63,180 nucleotides of DNA. Origin: a virus. The translations under genes were made by a program, and so were the position numbers. The notes beneath the pieces were generated by a model that was not told where the DNA came from, did no database searches, and saw nothing but the letters and a program-made list of their open reading frames with translations. The stretch lies in IMG/VR virus record IMGVR_UViG_3300025645_000071, positions 1-63,180 of that record. The stretch is one strand, 5' to 3'. Below are positions 23,686 through 33,448 of the stretch, one piece after another (the first letter of the stretch is position 1; every line of letters starts with the position of its first letter).

Positions 23686-23704
23686 TCGAATAACATTAAA
23701 AAGA

Positions 23705-23728
23705 AAAGCTCCTTCGGGGGCTTTTTTT
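23705..23728 (+). terminator. Strong intrinsic terminator
   Basis: AAAGCTCC and GGGGCTTT pair (one G-T) around TTCG and run into seven T. It lies 9 bases before a -7 box, forming a terminator-promoter pair. Confidence 0.8.
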
Positions 23729-23736
23729 ATTTGTCG

Positions 23737-23744
23737 TATATTTG
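23737..23744 (+). promoter_or_regulatory. -7 promoter box TATATTTG
   Basis: Exact TAnnTTTG 21 bases before the ATG at 23766, directly downstream of a terminator. No clear -33 TTG at the right spacing. Confidence 0.5.
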
Positions 23745-23765
23745 TACGTAAATTTAATCTTCTAA

Positions 23766-25052
23766 ATGAAATTTTTTCTGTTTAATATATCCGAAGTATC
23801 CTTAGGTAGCGAAAGAGCTTCTGACTCTGGTATAGGGATAAGTAATATTAGTATTCCAGCAGACAAGTTATGCAATATAACATCTTCTAAAGGCTTCATT
23901 AATATAACCTTTGATGATGCTGGCATATATGAAGAATCTTTTTTAAATATAGGGGAAGCTAGAGAGAAAGTTAATATATCCGTAGCTTCTAAAGAAGGAG
24001 AGGAGTCTGATTTAATAACACAGATATTAGAATTTATAACATCTGAAAAAGGAGAGCGAGTGTTAAAGTTTGACGCTATTGCTCAATCCTCATCAGTTAG
24101 ATCGTCTAGTATAAACTCATCATCTGATCTTCGTGTAAAAGTTTCTACTGTACCTGTAAGTATGAATACAGGGAATATGTCGGTTGGAACTGAAAAACAA
24201 AAATTTCAAAACACAATAGCTGGTATAAACTTTAGGGGAAACCTACCATCTCTTGATTTTAATCACGAAGGATTAACTCAGTTTGCTGATGGAGCTGAGG
24301 TAACGTCATGGTATAACGCTGGAACAGGTGGTAATACTTACAGTATAGCTAGTAATGTAAATGATCCACTATGTGAAACTTCTGCTGCTTCAAGTGGTAT
24401 AAATCAAAAGTCAGTTTCTCTTCAGTTTGGAGATTCTTTTGTAATACCAAATGATTTTACTGTTAGAGGAGATTACACTATGTATTGCGTATTAGGCGTT
24501 TCAGTTAGATCTATGGTACTGTATGGAGATTCAGCGGGAGAAACAATGGGATTTGGCGGAGGGTTAGTAAGTGGGGCTATTGCAGATGCAAATGATGTAA
24601 GCCCTAAGGCTCAATCTTTTACCGTAAGGCATAGTGGTATGACAGGCGCTGCTGCTAGCGTACAAACAGACAACACAAATGACTCAACTGTAAGTTATAA
24701 GTGGCCAGATTACTATGAAAGCGAGCAAGATGTTTCTAAAATGGATGTAGATATATGGATCATTAGAAGAGACAAAGAAGATAATATGTATTTACATAAT
24801 AGAGATGGAGATATTATAGGATTTATAGCAGCAAAATCCTTAAAAACAGACGATACTTTATTACCATCATCTTCAGGAAGAACAGATGGTGATTTATTAA
24901 TACAAGAGTTAGGAACAAGTGGTGGTGTTGAAACTGCTTCATTTGTTTACTTTAGAGGTTTTATATCAAGATTTGGAGTTATTCCTAACGATATAGGATC
25001 TTCAAAAGCTGCAACCTTAGCTCAAGACTTATTTGAATTTTATAACCCTTAA
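23766..25052 (+). CDS. LamG-like head fibre or adhesin, 428 aa
   Basis: Residues 1-140 are a charged N-terminal region. From about 160 there is a jelly-roll-like succession: LPSLDFNHEGLTQFADG, VTSWYNAGTGG, SVSLQFGDSF, YTMYCVLG, and a closing FVYFRGFISRFGVI. This resembles LamG/concanavalin folds in sugar-binding phage proteins. A head-fibre role is likely from its place among head genes. Confidence 0.5.
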   Translation: MKFFLFNISEVSLGSERASDSGIGISNISIPADKLCNITSSKGFINITFDDAGIYEESFLNIGEAREKVNISVASKEGEESDLITQILEFITSEKGERVLKFDAIAQSSSVRSSSINSSSDLRVKVSTVPVSMNTGNMSVGTEKQKFQNTIAGINFRGNLPSLDFNHEGLTQFADGAEVTSWYNAGTGGNTYSIASNVNDPLCETSAASSGINQKSVSLQFGDSFVIPNDFTVRGDYTMYCVLGVSVRSMVLYGDSAGETMGFGGGLVSGAIADANDVSPKAQSFTVRHSGMTGAAASVQTDNTNDSTVSYKWPDYYESEQDVSKMDVDIWIIRRDKEDNMYLHNRDGDIIGFIAAKSLKTDDTLLPSSSGRTDGDLLIQELGTSGGVETASFVYFRGFISRFGVIPNDIGSSKAATLAQDLFEFYNP

Positions 25053-25064
25053 TTTATTTTAATA

Positions 25065-25913
25065 ATGCAAACAAAAGAAAAAAGGTCTACTGGACGACCT
25101 AAAATCCAAAACGAAGCAGTGGCTAAAGCCTCTGTAATGGAAGCCCCTATAAAGGCTTCTACTAAGAAGAAAAGATCTATTAAACGTAAAGAGACAGTAT
25201 CTACCGTTTCAGAATATGAAATCATAAAAGGCGGAGGAATAGTATTTATGTTACCACAAAAAGGCGTAACTATTTACGATAAAGAAAATGACACAGTAAG
25301 AGAGATTAGGTATTGCCCTAATGAGCCTTCTATTTTTGTAGATGAACAGTCTGAAAACGCCTTAAGAGAGTCTGTTATTTTTAATAATAGCCGATTGTTT
25401 ATTCCAAAAGAAAAACCTAATTTAAAGAAATTTTTAGAATTACACCCAAGTAACACATTAAATGGAGGTTCTTTATTTAAAGTCGTTAACAAAACAAAAG
25501 ACGCTTCAGAAGAGCTAGAAAAAGAATTTTTAGTTTCTGACGCAATATCTATTGTTCGAGATAGAGATATTAACGATCTTCTTGCTATTGCAATGTATTA
25601 TGGTATTAACATTAATGCAGACACTACTGAAATTAGATACAATCTTCTAAGAATTGCAAAGTCTAAACCAAAAGATTTTTTACAGTCTTTAGACTCTCCA
25701 GAAGTAACGTGTAGATCATCTGTAAAGCAAGCTGGCGATTATCAAATTATAGCATTAAAATCAAATGGTGTTTATTGGTTTGACTCTAACGCTTTAATTA
25801 TATCTGTTCCAGTAGGTCAAGATCCTGTTGATACAATGGTAAGGTTTTGCCTTACGGAAAAAGGAGCTTCTACCTTCTCTCTTATTGAAGAGAAATTAGA
25901 TAAGCTTTCTTAA
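25065..25913 (+). CDS. Hypothetical protein, 282 aa
   Basis: Basic N-terminal 50 residues (KKKRSIKRKE), then an alpha/beta body with GGGIVFMLPQKGVTIYDKE and several long helices. It has no clear homologue in memory. Its place between the fibre and the connector genes and its following terminator suggest a virion or assembly protein. Confidence 0.5.
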   Translation: MQTKEKRSTGRPKIQNEAVAKASVMEAPIKASTKKKRSIKRKETVSTVSEYEIIKGGGIVFMLPQKGVTIYDKENDTVREIRYCPNEPSIFVDEQSENALRESVIFNNSRLFIPKEKPNLKKFLELHPSNTLNGGSLFKVVNKTKDASEELEKEFLVSDAISIVRDRDINDLLAIAMYYGININADTTEIRYNLLRIAKSKPKDFLQSLDSPEVTCRSSVKQAGDYQIIALKSNGVYWFDSNALIISVPVGQDPVDTMVRFCLTEKGASTFSLIEEKLDKLS

Positions 25914-25931
25914 AAATAAAATTATATATAG

Positions 25932-25959
25932 AAAGGCCGCCTAAAATGGCGGCTTTTTT
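25932..25959 (+). terminator. Strong intrinsic terminator
   Basis: GCCGCC and GGCGGC pair around TAAAAT, with flanking AAAG and T pairs and a run of six T. It is followed after 6 bases by a -7 box. Confidence 0.8.
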
Positions 25960-25965
25960 ATTTCG

Positions 25966-25973
25966 TATATTTG
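25966..25973 (+). promoter_or_regulatory. -7 promoter box TATATTTG for the tail operon
   Basis: Exact TAnnTTTG four bases before the ATG at 25978, so the tail transcript would be near-leaderless. Third terminator-promoter pair in the late arm. Confidence 0.55.
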
Positions 25974-25977
25974 TCGT

Positions 25978-26775
25978 ATGGTAAACGTAATTGATGTATA
26001 TAATGCTGTAAGAGATCTTTGTAATAAAGATCAAAGAGGGTTTGTCACCCCAGAAGTATTTAGTACGTTTGCTGGTATAGCGCAGCAAAATGTATTTAAC
26101 GAGATGTTTCAAGAACTTCTTGTTGCTAATAAATCTAGGAAAGCAGGTATTGACCCAGCTCGTGACAAGTCTATGTATAAGATGATAGAGGAGGATTTAG
26201 CCTACTTTATTACAAACATGGATCTTAGTGATGCAGCGGCACAGCCTGATGATTGGATAACTGATCCAGATAGTGCGGATTATGTAGGTGAGTATGTAGA
26301 TCCAGCAGACGAAGGGGCAAGCACATTTAGTAAGCCTTTAGATTTAGCTAGAATTATAAGTATTAGATCTACAGAAGGTAGTACTAATTTAGATTTAGTG
26401 TATAACTCAGAAACTGCTGAAAGAATACTAACAAGCAATTTATCTGCTCCTACTCTTGCATTCCCTGTAGCTATTATATCTAATGTGATAGAAGTGTTTC
26501 CATTTGAACTTAATGCTATAAGGCTTAAGTATTATAGGCAGCCAAAATCTATTAATGCATATGATTATTCTGTTGACATAACTTCTACGCCAGTATATAT
26601 AGAAATGTCAATGGGTGGTGCCATAACAGTACCAGATATGCTTAACTCTAGACACTTTGAGTTGCCAGACCACTATAAAAATGAATTAATCGTTGAGATA
26701 GCCAAAATGATTGGTATAAGATTAAGAGATAGTTATCTATCTAGTTTTGCTATTTCAGAAGAAAAAGCTGAATAA
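25978..26775 (+). CDS. Head-tail connector (ring) protein, 265 aa
   Basis: Opens MVNVIDVYNAVRDLCNKDQRGFVTPEVF with FAGIAQQNVFNEMFQELL following. That N-terminal helical signature (LxNKDQRG-xVTPxxF then AQ-x-VF) is common in small connector proteins of Bacteroidota podoviruses. The gene order capsid, this, 299-aa connector, giant tail protein matches crAss-like ring-protein loci by inference. One-base overlap with the next gene. Confidence 0.6.
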   Translation: MVNVIDVYNAVRDLCNKDQRGFVTPEVFSTFAGIAQQNVFNEMFQELLVANKSRKAGIDPARDKSMYKMIEEDLAYFITNMDLSDAAAQPDDWITDPDSADYVGEYVDPADEGASTFSKPLDLARIISIRSTEGSTNLDLVYNSETAERILTSNLSAPTLAFPVAIISNVIEVFPFELNAIRLKYYRQPKSINAYDYSVDITSTPVYIEMSMGGAITVPDMLNSRHFELPDHYKNELIVEIAKMIGIRLRDSYLSSFAISEEKAE

Positions 26776-27674
26776 TGCCGTATGTAGACGTATCAAATAG
26801 AGGGATGAACTACATCACTTTGCGCCAAATAATAAATGATTACATTATTACAATGGACGGTGATGATTTTGCAAGCAATGCATCTGATGCAGCTATAAGA
26901 AATATTGCACTAAGAGGTATTCGTGAGTTTGGGTTTGATGTAACTTCTAGAGTAAAATCTATTAAAAGAACTATAGCAGCAAACAATACTATTGCTTTGC
27001 CAGACGACTATATTGATATAGTAAAGCTAGGCTCTGTAGGTAGCGATGGTATTATTAGGGTTTTTAATCAAAACAAACATATTAATTATTCTCAAAGGAT
27101 TCTTCAAGATACTAGCGGGGACGTTGTTAACGACCCTCAATCGACTGTAGGAGATACTGTTTTAACAGGCGATAGCGAACAAGGACCTTTAAATTTAGAT
27201 AACAATCTAATCCTTAATAAAGAGGATGATAAAGGGGCTACTTCATCTTCTAGTGCTGATAGCGGAAATTTAGATCATTACATATTTGAAAATTATCTAT
27301 CCGAAGGTAGTTTAGGAAGGTTGTATGGTGCTGGCGGGGCTTATGCTCCTGGAGCATACAGAATAAACTTAGACCAAAACAGAATTGAGTTAGATACTAG
27401 TTCAGATACTACAGACATTGTTTTAGAATATATATCTGACGAGGCTAGATCTACAAACCCTGTAATACATGTCTATGCAGAAGAAGCCTTAAGGTGTTAC
27501 TTGTATTATAAACTTTGCGAAAGGAAGTCTACTATACCTGCTAATGAAAAGACAAGAGCTAGGGCTGAGTATTACAATGAAAGACGTAAGGCTAAAGCAA
27601 GACTTTCTAACTTTAGTAAAGAAGAGGCATTTAAGACTATTCGTAAAAACTTTAAGCAAGCACCTAAGTATTAA
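26775..27674 (+). CDS. Head-tail connector (ring) protein, 299 aa
   Basis: Starts with YITLRQIINDYIITMDGDDF, then AAIRNIALRGIREFGFDV and TIALPDDYIDIVKLG, an adaptor-like helical start joined to beta strands. The C-terminus is helical and basic, with EEALRCYLYYKLCERKSTIPANE. It is comparable in position to the second ring protein of crAss-like virions. It overlaps both neighbours by one base. Confidence 0.6.
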   Translation: MPYVDVSNRGMNYITLRQIINDYIITMDGDDFASNASDAAIRNIALRGIREFGFDVTSRVKSIKRTIAANNTIALPDDYIDIVKLGSVGSDGIIRVFNQNKHINYSQRILQDTSGDVVNDPQSTVGDTVLTGDSEQGPLNLDNNLILNKEDDKGATSSSSADSGNLDHYIFENYLSEGSLGRLYGAGGAYAPGAYRINLDQNRIELDTSSDTTDIVLEYISDEARSTNPVIHVYAEEALRCYLYYKLCERKSTIPANEKTRARAEYYNERRKAKARLSNFSKEEAFKTIRKNFKQAPKY

Positions 27675-30600
27675 TGATAGATAAGGTAACACCTCAAGGT
27701 ATAAATTCTGACGCAGACTCAAGGGTAAGACCTTCGAGTCAAATGATCGATGCATTAAATATAGCATTTGAACAAAGCTTTAAAGATAGTGTAGCAGGAG
27801 CGCAAACGAGTGATTACTCTGGAGATTTTACATCTTTAAAGCCTATGACTTCTAACCAAAGTATAGAGGATATATATGATTTAGACCTTCAAGATCAAGT
27901 ATTAGATGAAACACAGATTAGAGTTATAGGATCTGTTTCAGACGATATATTTAACCTTATTTTCTTTTTTGTTTGGTCAGACGATCCTAACCAAATGGGA
28001 GTTTGGGCTTGGGATCAAGAGGGGCTGTTGCCAGGCTCTTTAGGTCCAGGACGATATATCAAAGTATATTGTTCAGAAAAGTTTAATTTCCCAAGCGATG
28101 GGTTTGTAAAAGGTGACGTAGTTCATATAGGCCAAAGAGAATCCTTTAACCCTGAGCTTAGAAATGCTAGCTTAGAACGGAGGTCAGCTGATGCTGGAAA
28201 CTTTGATGACGGAGGATACAATCCAGGTGACGTTGAAGAACCGCCTAGTTATATAGACCAAAATGATAGGCTTGACAGGGTAAGGAATATACTTTTATAT
28301 TTTACAGATAATAGAAATGAGCCTAAGAAATTAGATGTCTTTAAAGTTATGAGTATGCCTCTTCAGGCTCTTTATCAAGATTATAATAATGATGATTTAT
28401 TAGATCTAATATGTGCTTGCCCAAGGACTCCACAAACTCCTATAACTTTTGTTTTTGATTTTGACAATGATAGACCATCTTCAAACTTTATAAATCTGCC
28501 TGGTATGCAATTCGCATATCAATATGTTTATGATGATAATGTAGAAAGCGCAATATCTGCATATTCAAAAATAGCTATACCTCCAGCTTATATACAAATG
28601 GGGGCCGCTACAGGAAGCCCCTTTTTGCAAAACAGATGTAGATTACTCGTTAGCCGAGGGACTAGAGAGGTTAAACATATACGTCTTTTAGTTCGGTATG
28701 GTAATGCTGGAAGTTTTAGAACAATTGATGTTTTAAGAAACATAAATGGTAATAGCCCCCTTTTTGACAATGCTAGCCCTACTATACTTTATGATTTTTA
28801 TAACGATAGAGTGTTGGTTCCTGTTTCCCAAGAAGAACAAAACGCTCAATACAGTAATTTACCTAGAGTAGCTCAAGCGCAAACTATAGTTTCTGATAGA
28901 CTTATATATGGTAATTATTTAGAAAATTATCCAGAAATAGCAACTTCTTGTGAATCAGAGGTTATTTACGGGGGTACTCCAGAGGCAGGGTATGCAATTG
29001 AGTTAAAAGTAACTCCATTTATAGTAGCTCCTGATAACTATAACAATCAAGCGACTGTTTCTACAGTTGGTAACTCTAGAGTTGCTGGGTGTTATATAGA
29101 TTTAAGTGGCGTACCAAACGGAGCTCTTGGAGGTGGATCAATAATGAATGTCTCTTGGAGCATGATGCCTGATGATAATTTTCACATATACAACCATCAC
29201 AAGTCTTATCACGGTACTAGTGAAAGATATTTTGGGAATAACGATGTAGGTAATTACGATCCTGCAAGCAATAACGAATCAGCAGATGTTCTATGGAATA
29301 ATGGTGAATATGACCCTGAAATGTATGATTTTTATCGAGAGGGAAGATCTACATTTGGCAAAAATAAAGGGGTTAGATTTTTAGACGGGGCGGGAGGTGA
29401 AGACGACTTTAATAAATGGAAATATCAAAGGCCTGACTTTAATAATCCTGGAAGCTTTATACAAGAAGAAGTCCCATGTGTTTATGGTACATCAGCAGCA
29501 AATCCTTTAATTTTAAAGGGGGAAGGTCTTTATTTTGAGCTAACTGTTCAAACGATGTGGGCTATTTCTGATAACCCTCAGGATTATATTAAAAACGGAT
29601 TATATAGCCTTCTTACTAATACTCCTTCTATGATGCCAATGCAAAATGGAATACCGTTACTCCAAACTGTTGGAGATTCAAGTCAAGTAGAATATGTGCA
29701 AAATATAGATCTTGGTTTAAACGGTAATGTGCAGTCAATTGGTGTTACTAGTGAGAATAATGACGAAAGGAAAAACCTTATATGCTCTTTGCTAGATGCA
29801 AATGTTGACAATCCAGAACACCAAGAGCCTATTGGTTATTTTATAGTAAATGAAGCTACTGCCACTTGGGGGCTAACCGCACATCCAGATATGGAGGGCT
29901 TAGGGGGTGAAGATAATGCTGGATTATTTTTAGGGTTGAACCTTAAGTCTTTAACAAATATAGATGTTAGAACATGTATACCTAATGTGCCTTGGGATCA
30001 TGGCGGGTATAATATAGGAATTCCTAATAGTTCCGCTACTGAATATCACATAGAAAATTCTGGAGAAAACGACGAAGACTGGGGTAATTTATTTTTTAAT
30101 CTTGGCAACCCTTCAACAAACGTTAAAGTGCAGGGCTGGATGCCTCCTCAGATAATGAATTGCACTGTAACTGAATGGAAAACATTTAACAACAATTATT
30201 TAAACGGTTCAGACCCCACCAATATCGTAGGTAATGCACCGTGGGACAATTTAGGGTATCCTTACAATTCAACTCAAGTTAGTAAAGTAGGTCATAAGAA
30301 TTTACTTTTTGCACAACCACAAAATATAGCTGTTTTTTTAGAGTTGTTTCAACAAGATGAAGGCGCAGGAGTTACAAATAATTATACCCCAAGTGTATCT
30401 ACAGACACAATGGGTTCCGTTGCTTTTCCTTGTATGTCAGAAGGGTTAAATAGATATAAAACTATAGGTGTGTTAACTGGACCATCTGGGGATACCAATA
30501 TTACTAGCTTAATCGATTCTCCAAGTAGAGTATCTAATCATTATGGGGATTTAAACTGTATGTTTTCTTTAGTAGATGGCGAGGGTAATATGGGGCATTC

Positions 30601-33448
30601 TGAACATGGTGGAGCATTTGACTTAACGGGTTTGTCGACTATTGATCTTGAATTACTAAATCAAATTGACTCAACTTTAGGTAGCGTTCTTCCCGTGCAG
30701 GTGTTTACAGGTCAAATTACCCCGCAACCTATTGTTAGTGGCGGAATTGCTCAAGGGGTTAGCGCTATGGCAGCTTTAGGTTTTAGAGCTACACCTTTAA
30801 AACATCTTCGCACACCTGTATATCCTGGTTCAGGCATTTCAGAACAAGGGCCAGCAGCTGCGTTTCCTTCACCAAGTCAAATAACCAATGAAAACTGGCT
30901 TTGGGATGCCCCTGGATCTCAAGGTTCAATAGGTATTTACTATTTAGGAAATGCATGGGAATATTATGATGATTTGTCGTCATATGGTGGAAACGGTACT
31001 GCGAATAACAACTGGGTAGAGATTGTATCTGAAAACTCTACTGTAGCTTTAGCTGGGGGTGAATATTACCATAGATCCTTTAAAACAAGAGCCCATCATG
31101 AATTTGGTATTGTATATTATGATCAAAGAGGTAGGTCTGGTCATGTTAATTATTTAACTAACGCATACGTTAAAGGTTATTCAGCTATAGAAAGGCCAGC
31201 ACAATTAAAGGGAAGGGTTGATATTATGTTAACTCTTTTTCATTTTCCTCCCAGATGGGCTACTCATTATCAAATAGTGTATGGGGGTAATAGTACAATA
31301 GGAGATTTTGTACAATACACTACAGGATTAGCTTTTGTAGAAAACTTAGATTCAAACGAATCTATTGTTACTACTGGTTCAGCTTACGATACCCCAGTAG
31401 ACAGCGACGACGCAATTATATATGTTAGCTTAGGATACCTTCAAGGAGAAAACAACGCTTCTTATAGCCACGCTTTTGGAGCTATGAGAAAAGATGGATC
31501 TAAAGATTTATATACATACTCTGAAGGAGATAAGCTACGTATAAAACAATACACAGACCAAGACGGGGTAGTCCAATATCCTGACAGTAATAAATATGAA
31601 TTTGAAGTTATTGGTGTAAAGACTATGACATCTAATGCAGACGAAAATATAATTCATGATGGGACTGGAATAGTCCCAATGCATAAAACGGGTTCATTCC
31701 TTATGCTTAAAAGCAATCCAATGGCCATTGGATTTAGGTATGTTGACGTTAATGGAGATATGCCAATGTTGGGTGGTGATTATGTAGCTCAACATCATAA
31801 TTGGAATAATAGATGTATTGTAGAAATCTACTCACCTAAAAGCGTAAGAGATTTTGACGATAGATTGTATTACGAGGTAGGAGAAAAGTATGATATTGTA
31901 TTAAATGAAAATGGAGTTAAAATTCATAGTCAAAATAATATTTTACTTAAAGACGGAGATGTATATTGGAGGAATATACCTGTTAACGAATGTATTAGGA
32001 ATACAAATGATAACTTATTCTATAGTATTATACAGGGTACATCGGAACATGACGGAAATACTAGCAAACCTAGATTTAGAAACTATTTTTTAGAAACCGA
32101 TACATTTACAGACACTATTCCTGAAGCTGATGGAAAAGATTGGGGGAAAGTAAAAGTTATTGTACCTAAAGCTCAGACTTTATATAAAAGATCGTCTGTT
32201 TGTTTTTCAGACAAAAACAATTACTCTGCAAAACGTAATTCATATACTATGTTTAACGGGTCTAAATTTAACCATAAGGATTTACCTAATGAATATGGAT
32301 CAATTAATTACATATTAAATGATTACGATAGTCTTTTTGTTATACAAGAAGACAAAGCAAGCACCATTCCTGTTAGCAGGTCTATTCTTTCTACAGCTGG
32401 GGGTCAAGAGTCCTTAATAGCTGCAGACAAAATTCTTGGTACGCAGAAGTATTATCAAGGAGATTATGGGACTGACGGTAATCCAGAAAGTGTAGTTAGA
32501 GCTGAAGAAAATATTTATTGGGCTAGTAAGAGTAGAAGAGAAGTATATAAATGGAGTAGATCTAAAGCTATAAAAGTTATATCTAATGTTGGGATGAAGG
32601 CATATTTCAATAATATATTTAAAAGAGCGCTAGAAGATCAAGAGATGGGTGAAGGTCAAGTAAGAGTAGTAGGGGGGTATGATTCTCTTCGTGATGAGTT
32701 TATCATATCTATTCACAATATGTATGATTTTAGTGATGATGAAGGATTTTATGATTTTGAATATGACGGAGAGTATATTGAAATAGAAGATAATGGAGAT
32801 GGTGATGATGGGGATGGCAATGGAGGCGGTGGTGGCGGCGATCCAGATGTTGAAGATCCAGTAGAACCTGAAGGACCTGACGAACCTATAAAAGAATGTC
32901 CAGAATTAACTTTTTCTTCTTTCACCTCAGGTTCTCTTTCAGAGATGCAACCTGGAGATCAAGCTACTGTAACTCTTACTATTCAAAACACCTCATCTGT
33001 AGTTGCTAACTTAAGTAATGCAGATATTTATCCTATTCCAAATCACATTACTAGTATTGACGGTATTAACAGTTTACCATTAGGGTTACCTTCTGGAGGT
33101 TCAATTTCTTTTGTATTTAACATTACTATTCCTAACAATTATAACACAGGTATTTATACATACAATACTGCATTTCACTACGATGGTAAAAACGATGACT
33201 GCCCTAAAGAGTCAATTGAATTCCCAATTGAGCTTGAAGTAGATAAGCCTCCTAGACCAGAGGACCCAGACGGCGGTAGCGGTGGCGGTGGAGATCCAGA
33301 CGTTGATGAACCAGGCGGTGACATTAAAGACCCTGCTGACGGAAAAAAAGACAACCTTTCTGATGATCCTAAAATTATTTTTAATACAGACGAAGAGAGT
33401 AAATTATTCGTGAAAAAAATAGAAAATGAATCAAACTATATCCTTTAA
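27674..33448 (+). CDS. Giant tail protein (muzzle/tail-hub-like), 1,924 aa
   Basis: N-terminus MIDKVTPQGINSDADSRVRP, a start seen in large tail-tube or muzzle proteins of Bacteroidota podoviruses. The main body is beta-rich with Asn/Gly/Tyr-rich loops. A C-terminal part from about 1710 has a Gly/Asp/Pro linker (GGGGGGDPDVEDP), an Ig-like module (ECPELTFSSFTSGS... to IELEVDKPP, about 1740-1860) and a second, similar linker (GGSGGGGDPDVDEPGG). The muzzle role is inferred from position and size; the Ig-like module suggests surface contact. Confidence 0.6.
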   Translation: MIDKVTPQGINSDADSRVRPSSQMIDALNIAFEQSFKDSVAGAQTSDYSGDFTSLKPMTSNQSIEDIYDLDLQDQVLDETQIRVIGSVSDDIFNLIFFFVWSDDPNQMGVWAWDQEGLLPGSLGPGRYIKVYCSEKFNFPSDGFVKGDVVHIGQRESFNPELRNASLERRSADAGNFDDGGYNPGDVEEPPSYIDQNDRLDRVRNILLYFTDNRNEPKKLDVFKVMSMPLQALYQDYNNDDLLDLICACPRTPQTPITFVFDFDNDRPSSNFINLPGMQFAYQYVYDDNVESAISAYSKIAIPPAYIQMGAATGSPFLQNRCRLLVSRGTREVKHIRLLVRYGNAGSFRTIDVLRNINGNSPLFDNASPTILYDFYNDRVLVPVSQEEQNAQYSNLPRVAQAQTIVSDRLIYGNYLENYPEIATSCESEVIYGGTPEAGYAIELKVTPFIVAPDNYNNQATVSTVGNSRVAGCYIDLSGVPNGALGGGSIMNVSWSMMPDDNFHIYNHHKSYHGTSERYFGNNDVGNYDPASNNESADVLWNNGEYDPEMYDFYREGRSTFGKNKGVRFLDGAGGEDDFNKWKYQRPDFNNPGSFIQEEVPCVYGTSAANPLILKGEGLYFELTVQTMWAISDNPQDYIKNGLYSLLTNTPSMMPMQNGIPLLQTVGDSSQVEYVQNIDLGLNGNVQSIGVTSENNDERKNLICSLLDANVDNPEHQEPIGYFIVNEATATWGLTAHPDMEGLGGEDNAGLFLGLNLKSLTNIDVRTCIPNVPWDHGGYNIGIPNSSATEYHIENSGENDEDWGNLFFNLGNPSTNVKVQGWMPPQIMNCTVTEWKTFNNNYLNGSDPTNIVGNAPWDNLGYPYNSTQVSKVGHKNLLFAQPQNIAVFLELFQQDEGAGVTNNYTPSVSTDTMGSVAFPCMSEGLNRYKTIGVLTGPSGDTNITSLIDSPSRVSNHYGDLNCMFSLVDGEGNMGHSEHGGAFDLTGLSTIDLELLNQIDSTLGSVLPVQVFTGQITPQPIVSGGIAQGVSAMAALGFRATPLKHLRTPVYPGSGISEQGPAAAFPSPSQITNENWLWDAPGSQGSIGIYYLGNAWEYYDDLSSYGGNGTANNNWVEIVSENSTVALAGGEYYHRSFKTRAHHEFGIVYYDQRGRSGHVNYLTNAYVKGYSAIERPAQLKGRVDIMLTLFHFPPRWATHYQIVYGGNSTIGDFVQYTTGLAFVENLDSNESIVTTGSAYDTPVDSDDAIIYVSLGYLQGENNASYSHAFGAMRKDGSKDLYTYSEGDKLRIKQYTDQDGVVQYPDSNKYEFEVIGVKTMTSNADENIIHDGTGIVPMHKTGSFLMLKSNPMAIGFRYVDVNGDMPMLGGDYVAQHHNWNNRCIVEIYSPKSVRDFDDRLYYEVGEKYDIVLNENGVKIHSQNNILLKDGDVYWRNIPVNECIRNTNDNLFYSIIQGTSEHDGNTSKPRFRNYFLETDTFTDTIPEADGKDWGKVKVIVPKAQTLYKRSSVCFSDKNNYSAKRNSYTMFNGSKFNHKDLPNEYGSINYILNDYDSLFVIQEDKASTIPVSRSILSTAGGQESLIAADKILGTQKYYQGDYGTDGNPESVVRAEENIYWASKSRREVYKWSRSKAIKVISNVGMKAYFNNIFKRALEDQEMGEGQVRVVGGYDSLRDEFIISIHNMYDFSDDEGFYDFEYDGEYIEIEDNGDGDDGDGNGGGGGGDPDVEDPVEPEGPDEPIKECPELTFSSFTSGSLSEMQPGDQATVTLTIQNTSSVVANLSNADIYPIPNHITSIDGINSLPLGLPSGGSISFVFNITIPNNYNTGIYTYNTAFHYDGKNDDCPKESIEFPIELEVDKPPRPEDPDGGSGGGGDPDVDEPGGDIKDPADGKKDNLSDDPKIIFNTDEESKLFVKKIENESNYIL

